From the NCBI RefSeq assembly GCF_000001735.4, contig NC_003075.7, positions 4,775,001 through 4,839,000 of the forward strand: 64,000 nt of DNA, in the 5' to 3' direction. Positions within the stretch are counted from its first letter, which is position 1. Every line of letters starts with the position of its first letter. Both the position numbers and the translations under genes were made by a program. Shown here in pieces: positions 23,153-35,649 of the stretch. Below the pieces are notes generated by a model. It was not told the origin of the DNA and ran no database searches. It saw only the letters and a list, made by a program, of their open reading frames with translations. This stretch comes from Arabidopsis thaliana. Lineage: Eukaryota > Streptophyta > Magnoliopsida > Brassicales > Brassicaceae.

Positions 23153-23885
23153 TAAGCTCGATTTTTTAATCATTTCGATCTCATATGATGTCGATCTGTT
23201 CAATCTTGCGAATTCGATCTTTATTTTGTTCTGAGATTTAGGGTTTCACGAATTTGTGTTCTAGGTTTTCTGGCTTAATCATTTTTATTGTTAACTGTTC
23301 TGATTGGTTCTTATGCTTTTGGTTACACAAAGATCTCGACTTTTTGTTGACTCTGTATGCAAATTTGTCAAAAGTCAAAACGTTGTTACAGAAACTCTCT
23401 TTCGTGCTTGTGTTTATGTATGAACAATAGCTTCGCTATTGGGTTTGTTGATTTCACCACACTTGATTAAATATGTATATTCTATTGAAAATGTGGTCAA
23501 TCTTGGCAATAAAAATTGAATTGTTGGTTTAGAATGTGGTCGTCACTCGTGAGTATAGATTGGATTAGTGGATCGAATTATTAAGTCAGTGGATTGAATT
23601 GTGGTATTATTAAATTGCTAGATTTTGGAGTTGGTTTCATTATTAAACCAAAGTCTAATGAATGTAAAGTTGAATTTATGGAAAAGTATTGGTTATTTCC
23701 GGTTAAGAATGGATTACTTGAATTATAAGTTACTTCATGACCTGCCTTGCTATTAAAGTAAAAACTGGTTGTTACACGAACACAGTAGAACAATGTATTA
23801 AAAACAGCCCTTCCCTCTCTCTGTCTCTATATATCTGTCTATATCATAGTTTTATGAATTGATTTTTGTGGGGGATGATTTTGCA
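23153..23885 (+). other. Intron in the NRPC11 5' UTR
   Basis: GTAAGC...TTTGCAG borders, AT-rich, with no conserved frame. It contains the second copy (23582-23655) of the 74-bp segment found at the end of the Myb/SANT-like gene. Confidence 0.6.
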
Positions 23886-23909
23886 GCGAATTGATCGGTG
23901 AGGTGGAAG

Positions 23910-24510
23910 ATGGAGTTTTGTCCCACATGTGGGAATCTGTTGCGCTACGAGGGAGGTGGGAGTTCGAGATTCTTCTGTTCCACATGTCCATACGTTGCCA
24001 ATATCGAAAGACGGGTTGAGATAAAGAAGAAGCAACTTCTGGTTAAGAAATCTATAGAACCTGTTGTTACTAAAGATGATATACCCACAGCTGCTGAAAC
24101 AGAAGGTATTTTCAGTCTCTGGTCTTCTCTTATTCTAAATTTAGAACTGTGATTAGTTAGTTAGTCCATGCTCTGTTGATTGGTCGACTAAATTCGTAAA
24201 TACTTTAAAGTTGATTGGTGGAAATCAGTTACATAATTACTCATGTTATGGAAAGGGCAAAAACAATAATGCTAAAGTGGTATTACATCATTCATGGTAT
24301 GCAAGTGCAAAAACACTTGGGGAAAGAGTAGAGTAGACTTTTTGTTCAATGACTTTCTCATGTTGGGATTGTTTTGTTTTAACAGCTCCATGTCCAAGGT
24401 GTGGCCACGACAAGGCGTACTTCAAATCAATGCAGATTCGTTCAGCAGATGAGCCAGAATCAAGATTTTATAGATGCTTGAAGTGCGAGTTCACTTGGCG
24501 TGAGGAATGA
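23910..24510 (+). CDS. NRPC11: DNA-directed RNA polymerase III subunit C11 (RPC10/C11, TFIIS-like)
   Basis: Two coding exons, 23910-24105 and 24386-24510, give 106 residues. The N-terminal zinc ribbon has CPTC (4-7) and CSTC (23-26). The C-terminal TFIIS-type ribbon has CPRC (68-71) and CLKC (96-99), with the RSADEP hairpin (84-89) whose acidic pair supports RNA cleavage in TFIIS and C11. The protein works in the nucleus as the Pol III subunit for transcript cleavage, termination and reinitiation at tRNA and 5S genes. The start ATG follows GGAAG in the exon after the leader intron; an in-frame upstream GTG is not used. Length and motifs are normal and no lesion is seen. The sequence matches what I remember of Arabidopsis At4g07950; At1g01210 encodes a close paralog, so the symbol carries slight doubt. 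Confidence 0.93.
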
Positions 24511-24839
24511 ACCGATGATCATCACCTTCTCTGTACCCGCTAATTTTGCAATCTTCTTTGAGTTTGTTTTACCATTACAAAGTTTGTAGTTCCTCTATGT
24601 ACTCTGGTTCTTTCTGTCTCAGAGCTCAAGAGTTTCTGTATTTAAAACAATCGATAAAATTTTGGAATATTGTGCAAAGTTTTAATTTTTGAGGTGAAGA
24701 ATGTAAGCAAATTGATCTGTTTTGAGATTTTTAGTATCAAGACTGCGATGTATTTGTTATTGCATTGGTATTTGACTTCTTCCTCTTCCTCTGTTAACGT
24801 AACCTCCAGATTTCAATTTCTCACATTTCTTCGTCTTCT

Positions 24840-25675
24840 TAGCAAGAAGATGTCTAAGCAGAGGAAAAAAACTGTATTAGCCACCGTTTTTCGCAAGTCA
24901 TGGTACCACTTAAGGCTCTCGGTGTGCCATCCCACTAGGTTCCCGACTAGCAACTAGTTCTGAATAGGCGAAGCTTTACGAGTGGCAGCTCCGGCAAGCT
25001 AAACGTATGGGACGAATAGCTAGCTCCACTATCGACTTTGGTCGTTCTTGATCCAGATGGCAAACGGATCGGGTATGGTGCTACTACTCTCAACGCCATT
25101 TATTCTCTCGCTCGCCATTATGAGAAATCGGGTGTTGATCCTGGTCCCGAGATACACATTGTGTTGACAGGTTAGATTATTCATACGATGGAAAGTATTC
25201 CTCACACTTCCTTATCTTGCAGCTCATGACCCTGATAGTCTTGTTCCTCTCCTTTTTGATCATATTCTTGCTACCGCTTCATGTGCAAGATAAGCTTTCA
25301 AAGACAACGGTGATTTCCTTTTTTAAGCTATGTAAAACAGACAAGGATGTGTGGATGCTGATTTTTGAGTTTCATTTGTGAAGGTGGATTATTTATTGGA
25401 GACGTCCTTCCTTGTTTTGATGCTTTTAAAATCACTCCCCTAAAGAGGCAGCTTCCATAGTTACTGTGCCTAACACTCTCGATATTGCCTCCAACCATGG
25501 TGTTATTGTCACATCCAAATCTGAGTCTCTTTCTGAAAGCTATACAATCAGTTTAGTCAATGATCTTCTAGAGAAGCCTATAGTAGAGAAGCTTGTCAAG
25601 AAAGATGCGATCTTACATGATGGACGGACACTCCTAATTAACACTTGGATAATATCTGGGGCAGAGCATGGTTAG
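24840..25675 (+). pseudogene. Unrecognised decayed multi-exon gene
   Basis: Pieces of coding-like sequence in one orientation are separated by stops and intron-like borders. They are MSKQRKKTVLATVF at 24850, LDPDGKRIGYGATTLNAIYS near 25052-25112, HDPDSLVPLLFDHILATASC near 25225-25285 after TTGCAG, GLFIGDVLPCFDAFKITP near 25385-25440, and a final open frame to TAG at 25673 (TLDIASNHGVIVTSKSES...ILHDGRTLLINTWIISGAEHG). The pieces show codon-like conservation but need several frame changes. I do not recognise the family. Confidence 0.4.
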
Positions 25676-25962
25676 ACCTGATCGCTCTTGGATGCTTGTG
25701 CCAACCCATGATCTTAGAGCTTATTCCTAAAGAATGACATTGTAATTCACACATTACTCTTCTTGAAGTTGACATATTGTAAATGCAAAATATCAATGCC
25801 TTTAAAGAAAACAAAAACTAGTTAAAGAACTGCAAATATCACATGAAACGGAAACCATCAGTTTCTTTTCACATTTTTGTATCTCTTTTCTGTTTCATAT
25901 TACACAACAATTCCCACAAGCTTTTTTGAGCTTTATTTTGAGTTCTTCATTATATATAATTA

Positions 25963-26846
25963 CTAGATAAGGTCCGCCTATATAGGCGGGTGTATAGGCG
26001 GATGTAAGATAAAAATTTATTCAAATATTCATTAAGAATATTTAAATTTTAAATAGTAAATATTGATCCAGACATTTTTTCTAATATTTAATTTGGAAAT
26101 ATTTGTATTAAATAAAATTTTAATCATACACATTCAATTTTACTATACATTTTAATTATCTATTTCATCATAATAAATTATCTTGTAATTCTACACACTC
26201 CATCTTTCTTTTTATGGTAATGTGTAGGGGACAAAATCCTCGTATAATATATTCATAACATAAAAGTACATTCGGACACTTCATGGAAACGACATCCCAT
26301 ATGTATCCTCTAACAATATCATACTTACACCTGTGAGAAACATCAACTAAGTACAGACCAAGCGATAACTAAAACACATAATTTGCTAATCATTTCACTA
26401 TTCATTCCTATACACATGAGTAACCCGGACTATCATGTCCTTATACACTCCATCTTATTGATGATATTTGAATTTTAAATAGGAACTCACATACTTTTTC
26501 AGTATTTAATTTAGTATTTCCTTAAACCAAATTTTAATTTTACAAATTCGATTTTACAATATAATTTAAATATCTATTTTACAAGAATAGAAAATATAAT
26601 TTATTTCTTTACACTCCATCTTATTGATAGTTTTCCATTTTTAGTTAAAAAAAATTTTAAGTTAATTATTTAGATATAAACATATAAATTAGTATATGTA
26701 AATATGATTTTTTTAGTTTCCTATCTTTTTTTTAGGAACAAAGTAAAAAAAGCAACTAACACATGTCAAAATCTGATCGATAGAGTTGACACGTGTCATG
26801 ATCCTATGAGTTAGTAACTTTGAAAACCATACTTTATATAATAAGA
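25963..26846 (-). mobile_element. Non-autonomous Helitron
   Basis: On the minus strand the element begins TCTTATTATATAAAGTATGG (from 26846), preceded by A. It ends with a GC-rich hairpin CCGCCTATATAGGCGG followed by ACCTTATCTAG at 25963, then T. The TC start, 3' hairpin a few bases before CTAG, insertion between A and T and lack of inverted repeats are the Helitron signature. It is 884 bp, AT-rich and without coding capacity. Confidence 0.8.
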
Positions 26847-26858
26847 TAATATTCTACT

Positions 26859-27215
26859 AGGGTTGGGGCCATTGAACCGAACAGAAATTTTTAGTTTTCT
26901 GTTCGATTTGGGTTCACTCTGCGAAACCGACTGTCATAATTTCAAGGGTTACACGAGAATTTTAGTTTGGTTTGGGTCGAACTGATTGATTTCTCGGGTA
27001 ACTCTCGGCTAAACTTAGATCTGTTTTCACCAAAACCCTAAATTAACGGAAAATATCCAAAGTTAATCAAAAATAACCTATTTTAACCCAAAATATTTTT
27101 AGAAATTGTTGGTTTTGCTTTTCAATTAATTTAGATAACTTTTAGAACTATTTCGGTTAACCGATAACCAAAGAAACCGGCTTGGTTTGGTTCGTCAACC
27201 GAAGTAGCAGCCCTG
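26859..27215. mobile_element. GGTTTGGTT-rich MITE-like element
   Basis: From AGGGTTGGGGCCATTGAACC to GGTTCGTCAACCGAAGTAGC then AGCCCTGCC. The ends are only loosely complementary, but the composition (GGTTTGG, AACCGAT, CCGAA) matches the dispersed type seen at 20515-21025. It directly follows the Helitron and lies downstream of the CSLC12 gene end. Confidence 0.35.
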
Positions 27216-27627
27216 CCTGAACAGACAAACTATAGATGGAAATCTAGACAGTTTACCGAAGTAAGAGAAATTGTATTATACATTGTAAAGGTGTAGTTGT
27301 CTTCGATTTTCCCAAAGTTATATGATCGTAAAGTCTCTTAGAGCTAAAACAATTTGCTTTCATAATTGAACAAAACTTTCTTACAAAAGAGTTGTCCCCA
27401 TTTAATCGAAAGAATAAACAACTGTGGGCAAACCCAAAAGAGAGAAAAGTTAAAACCTTACACATTCACTACCAACAGAGTTAATCCATGTCCTTCCTCA
27501 ATGAAACCGATCTATGTTCAATGTTGTATTGTATTTTTTTGGGTCCAGACCCTCTTCCTTTTTCTCTTCATGTTTCCTGTCTTCTACAACGTCTCTTCTA
27601 CAAGCACTACTTCAATCTCTTTGAGTG

Positions 27628-30114
27628 TCATTCAACTTGTTCTCCAATAAGATCTAGACCCACAAGTAAGAAAGATATTCCTTGAAACAAAAGGAAGTAG
27701 AAATGGATTCCTTGCGCCGATAAAAGACTTCGAGTTGCCGCGGTCAGTAACAGAAACGCTAGAGATAGCTCCTTCATATAAATCCTATTGTGCTTCTTCT
27801 TCTTCCTCTTAGTCTTTTCCGCCTTTTTCTCGGCTTCGGTTTCGGGTGCAGACACACCTCTCTGATGTTTAGTTGTCTTTTCGTCTTTTTCGACTAACGC
27901 AGCAAGATCTCCTTCTGATGACCGTCCTGATTTTTTTGTAACAACCCATTCATAAGCACTTCCTAGCTGAAACAAACCCGAGACCATTGCGTTGAACTTA
28001 GTCACAGACATTGTGTTCTCAAAGAGAAGGTACGGGACGATAAACGGAAACGACTTCGGGGCGGGAAGGATGTTGAGGAAAGACATTGTGGCAGGTATGT
28101 AGCAAACAACCCAAGCGGGAAGCTCAGCTTCGGGTACAAACATAGTCATTGGCAGGATAATACAAAAGAGAGTGAATGAGTAGAATGGCAAGATTAGCTT
28201 CCTCAGGAGAAAGAAGAGGAATATCAAATTGAATTTCTTTCCTATGCTTATCTACAAAACAAACACACAACTATTAACCACATATAATACCAAAATTTAG
28301 AAAGTATTTTAGGTATTTTTTTTCTATATACCGTTGCACAGGTTGTAAAAACGTTATTTTTTCATTGAATATAATTTAACATTAAATTAACCGTTAGCGC
28401 ACCTTTGATTTAATGACCGCGGGCAAACAAAGACGAAATAGTTGCATAGGACCTGAATGCCATCTATGTTGCTGTTTTCTATAAGCTTCATACGATTCCG
28501 GTAATTCACATTGGCACTAAAAAAGGCAACACATAGTATGACATTAGCTAAGAATCTAACAAACTAGTTTGTATTCGTAATAACAACAACATGTTATTGT
28601 TACTATACCTCAACGTCATTTAGGAAAACGAATTTCCATCCGTGAAGGTGAGCACGAACCGCAATGTCCATATCCTCGACGGTAGTTCTCTCGAGCCAAC
28701 CACCGGAATCTTCCAAAGCTTTGATCCTCCACACACCGGCTGTCCCGTTAAACCCGAAGAAATTCAAGAAGACACTATTCACTTGTTGCTCAACCTCAAA
28801 GTGAAAAGCCAAGTTAATATTCTGTAATCTTGTCAACAAGTTCTCTTCCTTATTCACAAAAGACCACCTAGCTTGAACCAATCCTATTTCCTCATTGTCC
28901 TATCAATGAAAACACAACTGATTTAGTATACAATCTTTTCTTGGATCAAATTAACCAATTATTACCTTAAAATGAGGAATGGTCTTCTTGAGGAAATCAG
29001 GTAGAGGTTGAAAATCTGCGTCGAAAATCGCAACGAATTCGTAGTCTTTAACATAACTACAGTTCATAGCAGACTTAAGATTACCAGCTTTGTAACCTTC
29101 TCTATTAACACGGTGACGATACACAATGCGTGCACCTAGCTTCTGCCATTTATGAACCTCTTCTTTAATCAAACTCTGCGTTATCGGATCATCCGAATCA
29201 TCGAGAATTTGAATCAAAATCTTCCCTTTAGGCCAGTCTAAGTTACACACAGCTGCAATAGATTGCTGATAAACCTGTACAAAAACCAAAACTTAGTAAA
29301 AATTTGTAACCAACTCAAAATTTGTTTTAGCTTTTGGGTTTTTGGTTGTTACCTCTTTCTCATTACACATAGGGATTTGAACAAGAACCATAGGGAGGAA
29401 AGCACCATTATCACCAGATTCAAGATCAGAGATAGAATCCGGTTTAGGAACCGGTTTAATCTTCTTAAACCGGATCCAAAAACAACCAAGACAAAGAATG
29501 AGTCTATCAAGACTCTGAACAAGAAACAGAACAATGCAGCCATTAGCAAGAAACTGAAGAGGAGGAGCAAGATACTCAACACGAAGCAAAACCCATCTCG
29601 TGTAAACCCAATCAAAGAACCCTTTATTGAAGATAAACTGAAGCTGAAGCTTAGAAGTTCCAAAGCTCCAACCTTTGAAATAAGCAGCAATCTCAAAACC
29701 CAAAAGGATTAAAGAAAGCCATAGAAACACCTTTAAGCAAGAGTAGAAAAGTTTCGATTTCTTCGTATGGTTTTGCTTCTGTAATGAACCCACTCCCGAG
29801 GAGGAGATTTCAATGTCTGTACGGCCGGCGGCGATACGGCGGCGCACGGCGGTGCCGAGAGCGAATAATGCAGAACCGAGAGAAGTGAGACAACCTGCGG
29901 CACGATGAGCTTTGAGAAGTAGAACCCAAGTGAGCTGTCTTGCGTTCTTGTTACGAGATTTCTCATGAGTTCTTACGAGGAAATCGTCATGAGAAGGTGA
30001 TTCAAGTTCCACCATTGACCAGTTATTAGGGTTTTCCATTTTGACAACGACTGGTGTTCCTTTACGAGTGTTGTTGTTGTTTCCTTTAGCCCACCATTCA
30101 AACTTTGGTGCCAT
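27628..30114 (-). CDS. CSLC12: Cellulose synthase-like C12, xyloglucan beta-1,4-glucan synthase (GT2)
   Basis: Five exons on the minus strand: 30114-29353, 29274-28966, 28899-28609, 28516-28403 and 28251-27628. All borders are GT-AG and the total is 699 residues, the length I remember for Arabidopsis CSLC12. GT2 motifs are ILDDSDD (about 276-282), FDADFQP (338-344), TVEDMD (430-435) and QQHRW (469-473). N-terminal membrane segments lie near 90-110 and 180-270, with several more in the last exon (for example [14 protein letters not shown]). CSLC proteins make the beta-1,4-glucan backbone of xyloglucan in the Golgi. The start is [15 protein letters not shown], conserved in CSLC proteins. A longer in-frame extension to 30336 is likely 5' UTR. 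No lesion is seen. Confidence 0.95.
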
Positions 30115-30340
30115 TTTTTTTTTCTTCAAAAAAGAAAAAACAGAGAAGAAAGAAGCTAAAGAATGGATCTCATTGCCAGCTAGAAGATTGATGGAGACGC
30201 GTGTTACTGTAATAACAAAAAGAGAAGAGAAGATGTAATCATGTAATGAAGAGAACTGAGAAAAAAACTCTGTTCCCGAGATAATTAGAGAGTATGAAAA
30301 TTGAAGAAATTTAAAAGACAAAGAGAGAGAGAACAAAGTG
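30115..30340 (-). promoter_or_regulatory. CSLC12 5' leader
   Basis: GA/CT-rich sequence upstream of the start codon (TCTCTCTCTTTGTC on the minus strand near 30315-30330), typical of an Arabidopsis 5' UTR. No clear TATA box was assigned. Confidence 0.4.
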
Positions 30341-33300
30341 GTAACAGCTCAACACGTTTTTTTTATTATATTAGCAGATTTTGAAGAATATACAAAAAAA
30401 AAAAAAATTGAGAGAAACAAAACAACACCCAATGGTCAAATTGTTACGTTGAAGGAATTTGTAGATTCCCAGAATAAGGAAATAGGATCAAAAGATATGT
30501 TTACCAAATTTGTTCTTCTTCGAAAGACTCCACTTATAATCTTCTGATGATTTTGGTACAATGTTTACAAAAAATCAGATCTTTGATATTCCGCGTGTGA
30601 TATTAACTGGGATTAGAGAAATTACCTCGAGTTAATAATCACACGCGAAAGAAAAAAAAAAAAAAAAAGAGGAAAGTAATCTAAAAGGATTATTTTTTGG
30701 AGAATATCCGCAAAAGACAAACGTAAGGTAAGAAGAAAGTAAAAATAGAAATGTGGATTTGAGTTGAGATATGGATTTTCTGTTTTTTTTTTTTTTTACT
30801 GTGGTTAAAATTGTAATGAGTGGGTGAGAGAGAAAGATAAGACCAAGTCTTTGGCCACACCGTTCATTTAGACATTTGCATCCTAATTTGGCGTTTTTTG
30901 GTTTTTTTTTTTTTTACTGACATTTTTATTTAGTTAAACATTCATGATACTATTCTCTTAGTATTGTCTTTATCTATAAATCAATATAATTTATCTGCCA
31001 ATTTCTTCTAACAATATGATGTTGTCTAGGATTTTACAATCATTGAATGGAATATAGTTTCTTGATTCCACTCTAACAGAGGTTTTGATTGGTGACAACC
31101 AAAAAAATATATGAATGTAGGAAAAACTAAATGAAATGATTATGAATATAAAGTTCTTAAAAATAAATATAAAATCTGCTAGAATCTAATACTTTTAATT
31201 GAGGAAAACTTTGAAAAGAGTATCTAAGAAAATTTTAAAATGACATGAAATGTAATTTATATTTAGTTTTCTCATGTATACATTAAAGAAACAATTGTAA
31301 TCACCAAATAGATATAATTAAATATAAGAAATTGGTATAAAAATATTTTAGATAAGTATTAAATTTCAAGAATTTAAATTCCCTTGGTATGTTTCACTAA
31401 TAATTAATTCAGAAAGTAATTAGAAGACAATCAAAATTGAATAAGAAAGAATTGATATCCAATTATATCATATTTTTTTAGTTTTGATCATTATATTTCT
31501 TCTTTCTTATTTATTGATCCTTATATAATAATAAAATGAATTATCACATCATTCATATAATTAACCAAATTTAGTTTTTTGTTTTGTTTTTTGAATGAAG
31601 ATATATTACCCAACCAGATTATTATTTTACATCGGCAATGAAAATAAATGGTGTTTCAAAAACATATTATATGAGGTCCAAACTAATAAAACGACGAAAG
31701 AGTAGCACACATGATTTTTTTTGATAATATTAATTTGGTTTCATCTAAATCGATCTTTTTGAATGTACAATTAGATCGGAAAAAACAAATATTATTATTA
31801 ACTTAATAAAATAGTATAAATAGTTTATATAAAAGAAAACATTGAAAATACTATAAGTAGTTCAAATTGATCAAAACATTTTCATATTATTTTACTTGAT
31901 CAGATAATATAATTATTTTTTATGAAATCAGCGAGTTAATATTATAAACATCAACTAAACTATACATAGTCTTAGATAATATCACAAATATAAAATATTT
32001 TGAATATTTAATTTACTGTATATTCAATTTCTAAATATCTATAATTTCTTCATATTAATTTATGATATAATATTTTAGTATTTACATAAATTTTTATTTG
32101 ATAATTATATTTCCAGTCATCTTTCTTTTATTTGTAAAAAGAAAATCATCACATCATTTATATAACAATAGTATAGTTTTTTTTAATAATTTTGTTAATT
32201 TATACATAATACTAAAAATATTCAAAATAGAAAACTTAACTTAATGTGTATATATCTTATACTTTAAGAACATATGTGTTAGTCTACAATACCCTCATTC
32301 ATATGGTGGAATGGGTTAGGATTTAATGTTTAGGGTGTCCTTTGCGTCTTTGCGGCTTGAACTGCCAAGTCATGCTAATCCTAGTCCGATGCAAGACACA
32401 TTAATTGAAGTTAGACCATGTTGACACTCATAAAAGTACAAATACATTAATGTAAAAACAGTCGCTTATATGATTATATATGAGACTATAAAATCTGCAC
32501 GGTTATTATGAGATCAGTATTGGACTAACTTATACTTTTCTTTCACAAAGATACTCAATACATTAACATCATGTTAACATAAAATCTTTCACAATTCAAT
32601 AATTTAATATTTTTAATATGTTTAATAAGGTAAATCGTTATTTCGAACTACCCGTTTCTAAAATTATAACTTAAAATTACCGTTTCTGATTATATTTATA
32701 AAATTACTATCTTTACCGAGACTTCGAATAAAATAATATGAAGCTTTATTGACAATTTCGTATCGAGACTATAGTTTCTCATTCCTGACAGATTTAAAGT
32801 TTGAGAGTTCATACAAAAGTAAACACGACGCAGTGCATGATCAATATAAAATTTTCATTAACATCTCGTGTCAGTTTTAAGTTTAATGGTTGCTTTGATT
32901 TTATAAAATAACTTTTGTCGGTGATAGTTTGTGGTAGGCCACGTTTAGACTTGTATTGTATGGCCGTCTTTTGGATTCAAGATTCCTCTGCATAGATTAT
33001 TCAAATTGCATTAGTTTATGGAGAAAGGAATATGGATATGCTAAATCAAACATTAAATAAATTTAGATGTTTATAATTCAGCTGATGAATATGACATATG
33101 CATTGAATGTTAATTGGAAGAGAAGAACTACGTAAATGTCAACGAGTTTTTAAAATTTAAATGGCTTTTTTTTCATTTGATTACATCATTAGTAATATAT
33201 AATCTAATTATATTATAATAAACACTACATGCAATATATACGATTACGATGAACATATACCACGAACAACGATTCTATGATACATTTTTTCCATAACATT

Positions 33301-33741
33301 CGAATCCACCACGGACAGTTTTGCATGTATTATATCTGATGAACATGTTCTCCATTACCTCACCTATCTTCTAGTAATAGTTGCTCGATAAAATTGGAAT
33401 TTATCTCTACAAACCCAACTTCAGTCCACCTACAATTCGATAAGTTACGGATATATGATTTTGATGTTGGCTTTTCACCTCTTATGAATGTGCTTTCGGT
33501 CTGCAATCAAAATTTGTCTCCTTTCAACTTTGATGAAGGTGCTTTACAGCTAAAAGAAAAAAAATTAGAAGCTTCAACTTACTTGCTATCTATGCAATTG
33601 TGGCGGATTAAAATCTCATGAACAATTTCTCCAAATGTGGAAGGGTAAAATCATAAATTGTCCTTTTCCAAAAATTTCCAAATCTGTCAGCTCGAAAATT
33701 TGCATTTTTAAAAAAATTGAGCCTACAATAATTCTTTTAAA
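30341..33741. other. AT-rich intergenic region without recognisable genes
   Basis: Very AT-rich with many poly-A/T runs (for example 30644-30668 and 30782-30798). No frame has recognisable homology; a 75-residue frame at 33394-33621 is unremarkable. 32270-32400 is relatively GC-rich (TTTGCGTCTTTGCGGCTTGA) and may be a relic of inserted DNA, but it is not identified. Confidence 0.5.
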
Positions 33742-34559
33742 TAGAAAAAATCGTCGTACGTGAATCTTACTCGCAAGCGATTTTTCTCTCTCAACTCTTC
33801 TTCTTCTGAGCATAAATTCGTGCACCGTCGATAGGGTTTCTCTGTCGATTCCGGCGACAGTGAGACCCGGTGGCTCATGGTTCATCATACGTAATCCACT
33901 TCATCTTTTTGGCGAGGCTATTCTGATCAAAATCAAGGGGAGCTGTGATGGGGGACAATTCCACAAGACTCCAAAGGTAAGAGCTCTACCGGTGGAATTG
34001 CGTTGTGGTGTGGAAGAAGGAGACTTCACGGCGAGGAACGAAAGAGAAAGGTGGTTAGATTCGGAGTGTGGCGACGCAGGAGATTTCACGGGACTATTGG
34101 TTCCTGGGGGAGGTCGTCTGTGGTCCGGTGAAGCTATGCCACCGTCGATGGATTCCTAATCTATTCCCTACCGCTTTTTCTCTCTCACGACGGCTCATGG
34201 TGCTTCCTCAACAAATATCAAGATCGGTTATCTTCTTTCTCCGGCTCTTCTTTGGCGGGATGATGACGGATCTTGTGTCACCATCATCGTTCGGCTTACG
34301 ACGTCCTGGCTCGTCGAAGATCCTCTTTTCCGATGAGTATGCGCAATTCTAGGGCGGCGGCTTCGATTAGGTTTTCTTTTGAAGATTAGGGTTTCTTTTC
34401 CAGTTTATTCTAGTTTGTTGAATTGGGCCGGTTTTGTTTAGATAGTCTTGTCCGGTTTGGTGTTTGTGGATTTGGCCCTAAGGAAATTTGTATGGGCCTA
34501 AATCCGGAAATAGCCCATTGGGCAATTATTTATAATATTGAATACCCTTTAAAAAAAAA
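33742..34559 (+). mobile_element. Second poly-A retroposon (Sadhu-like)
   Basis: A GC-richer block of about 818 bp beginning with TAGAAAAAATCGTCGTACGT and ending in eleven A at 34550-34560. AATTCTTTTAAA flanks it at 33730-33741 and 34560-34571, a 12-base target duplication. Internal frames (99 residues at 33860, 94 at 34068) have no recognised domain. The end has ATGGGCC and CCCATTGGGC words. It shares design, though no obvious long sequence match, with the retroposon at 21700-22782. Its 3' end is about 220 bp from the MULE left terminus. Confidence 0.7.
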
Positions 34560-34605
34560 AATTCTTTTAAAATATTAATAACTTCAAGATTAAATTGTTT
34601 AAACT

Positions 34606-34910
34606 TTGGAATATTTGCAAAAATATATTTTTTTCTACCATTTTGCAACAATACCTTTTTATATTGTCCATTCTAAAAAATACCTTTTTTTGAACAAAAT
34701 GACCAAATTACCCTCATCAAATGAGAACATGTAATTGGAAACTGAAATTTTCCGTCAATTTTTTTTTTCGCCAAAAAAAAGGGAGATTTGCAAAAGTGCC
34801 CTTTTTCTGATAACCTTTTGCAACAATACCCTTTCCTGATGTCCATTTTTAAAACTGCCCCTCCTAATGTGGAAAATGACTGTCTTACCCTTAATGAATA
34901 ATTAGGTTTT
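34606..34910. repeat. Duplicated MULE left-end sequence
   Basis: A stretch starting ATTTGCAAAA and containing TTTTGCAACAATACC, TGTCCATT and TACCCT occurs at 34606-34735 and again at 34785-34910, about 177 bases apart. The inner copy is at the presumed left terminus; the outer one precedes it. This may mark an older, nested element end. Confidence 0.6.
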
Positions 34911-34947
34911 CACTTTCATTTCTCCTATTGACAAACCTCTTCCTTTT

Positions 34948-35090
34948 CGCCGACGAATTCAGTTCTCTCCGACAAACCTCTTCTTCGCCGACAAATTCAG
35001 ATCTCTCCGACAAACGTTTTCTTCGCCGACGAATTCAAATCTCTCCGACAAACCTCTTCTTCGCCGACGAATTCAGATATCTCTGACGCC
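34948..35090. repeat. 38-bp tandem repeat in the left leader
   Basis: Nearly four units of 38 bp beginning CGCCGACGAATTCAGATCTC at 34948, 34986, 35024 and 35062. It is GC-rich compared with its surroundings and lies in the probable 5' UTR of the DUF1985-Ulp1-like gene. Confidence 0.85.
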
Positions 35091-35649
35091 GAATTCATTT
35101 CTCTCCCGACGACGACTTCAGATCTATCGTCGAATTCATTCTCTCCGACGACAAACAATCCCCAGAGAGATCGATAGATCCGACAGAGAAATCGCCAGAT
35201 CCGACGGTAACATGACTCTCGTTTTTATAGTGGATTTTATAGTCGATTTTATAGCCGATTTTATAGTAGATCTGATGATGTTTCAATACATGTTTCACAG
35301 ATGGATTTAGAGAGTGAAATCCTTACATTGCCTGAACAGATCTACAAAGAAGATGACGAATCTATTGCAATTGGTACGGTTCAACAACACTCGGATTGGA
35401 GTTTAGTTAATAAAGTAGAGGAAGCTTTAGGCGAGAGTTTATTTCAGAAGATTAGAAGTTTTTTTCTTGGTCCTTTAGTTGAATTGCGACCAAGAATGAA
35501 GGCAAATAAAGGAATCAGATTTTCTGGGAAAATCTGCCACTACCTCATGCAGCAGAGAGTAAAGACTAAAGGATCAACTCTTTGGTTTAGAGTTGATTCT
35601 CAACCAACCCGTTTCTCCTTGAGAGAGTTCTTCCTCACGACAGGTACTA

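Noticed and set aside
29263..30238. Plus-strand frames and alternative minus-strand frames over CSLC12 exon 1
   Set aside because: They overlap well-conserved coding sequence of CSLC12 in other frames and have no independent homology.
32270..32400. Possible organelle-derived or tRNA-like insert (GCGTCTTTGCGGCTTGA)
   Set aside because: Too short and no recognisable organellar gene sequence.
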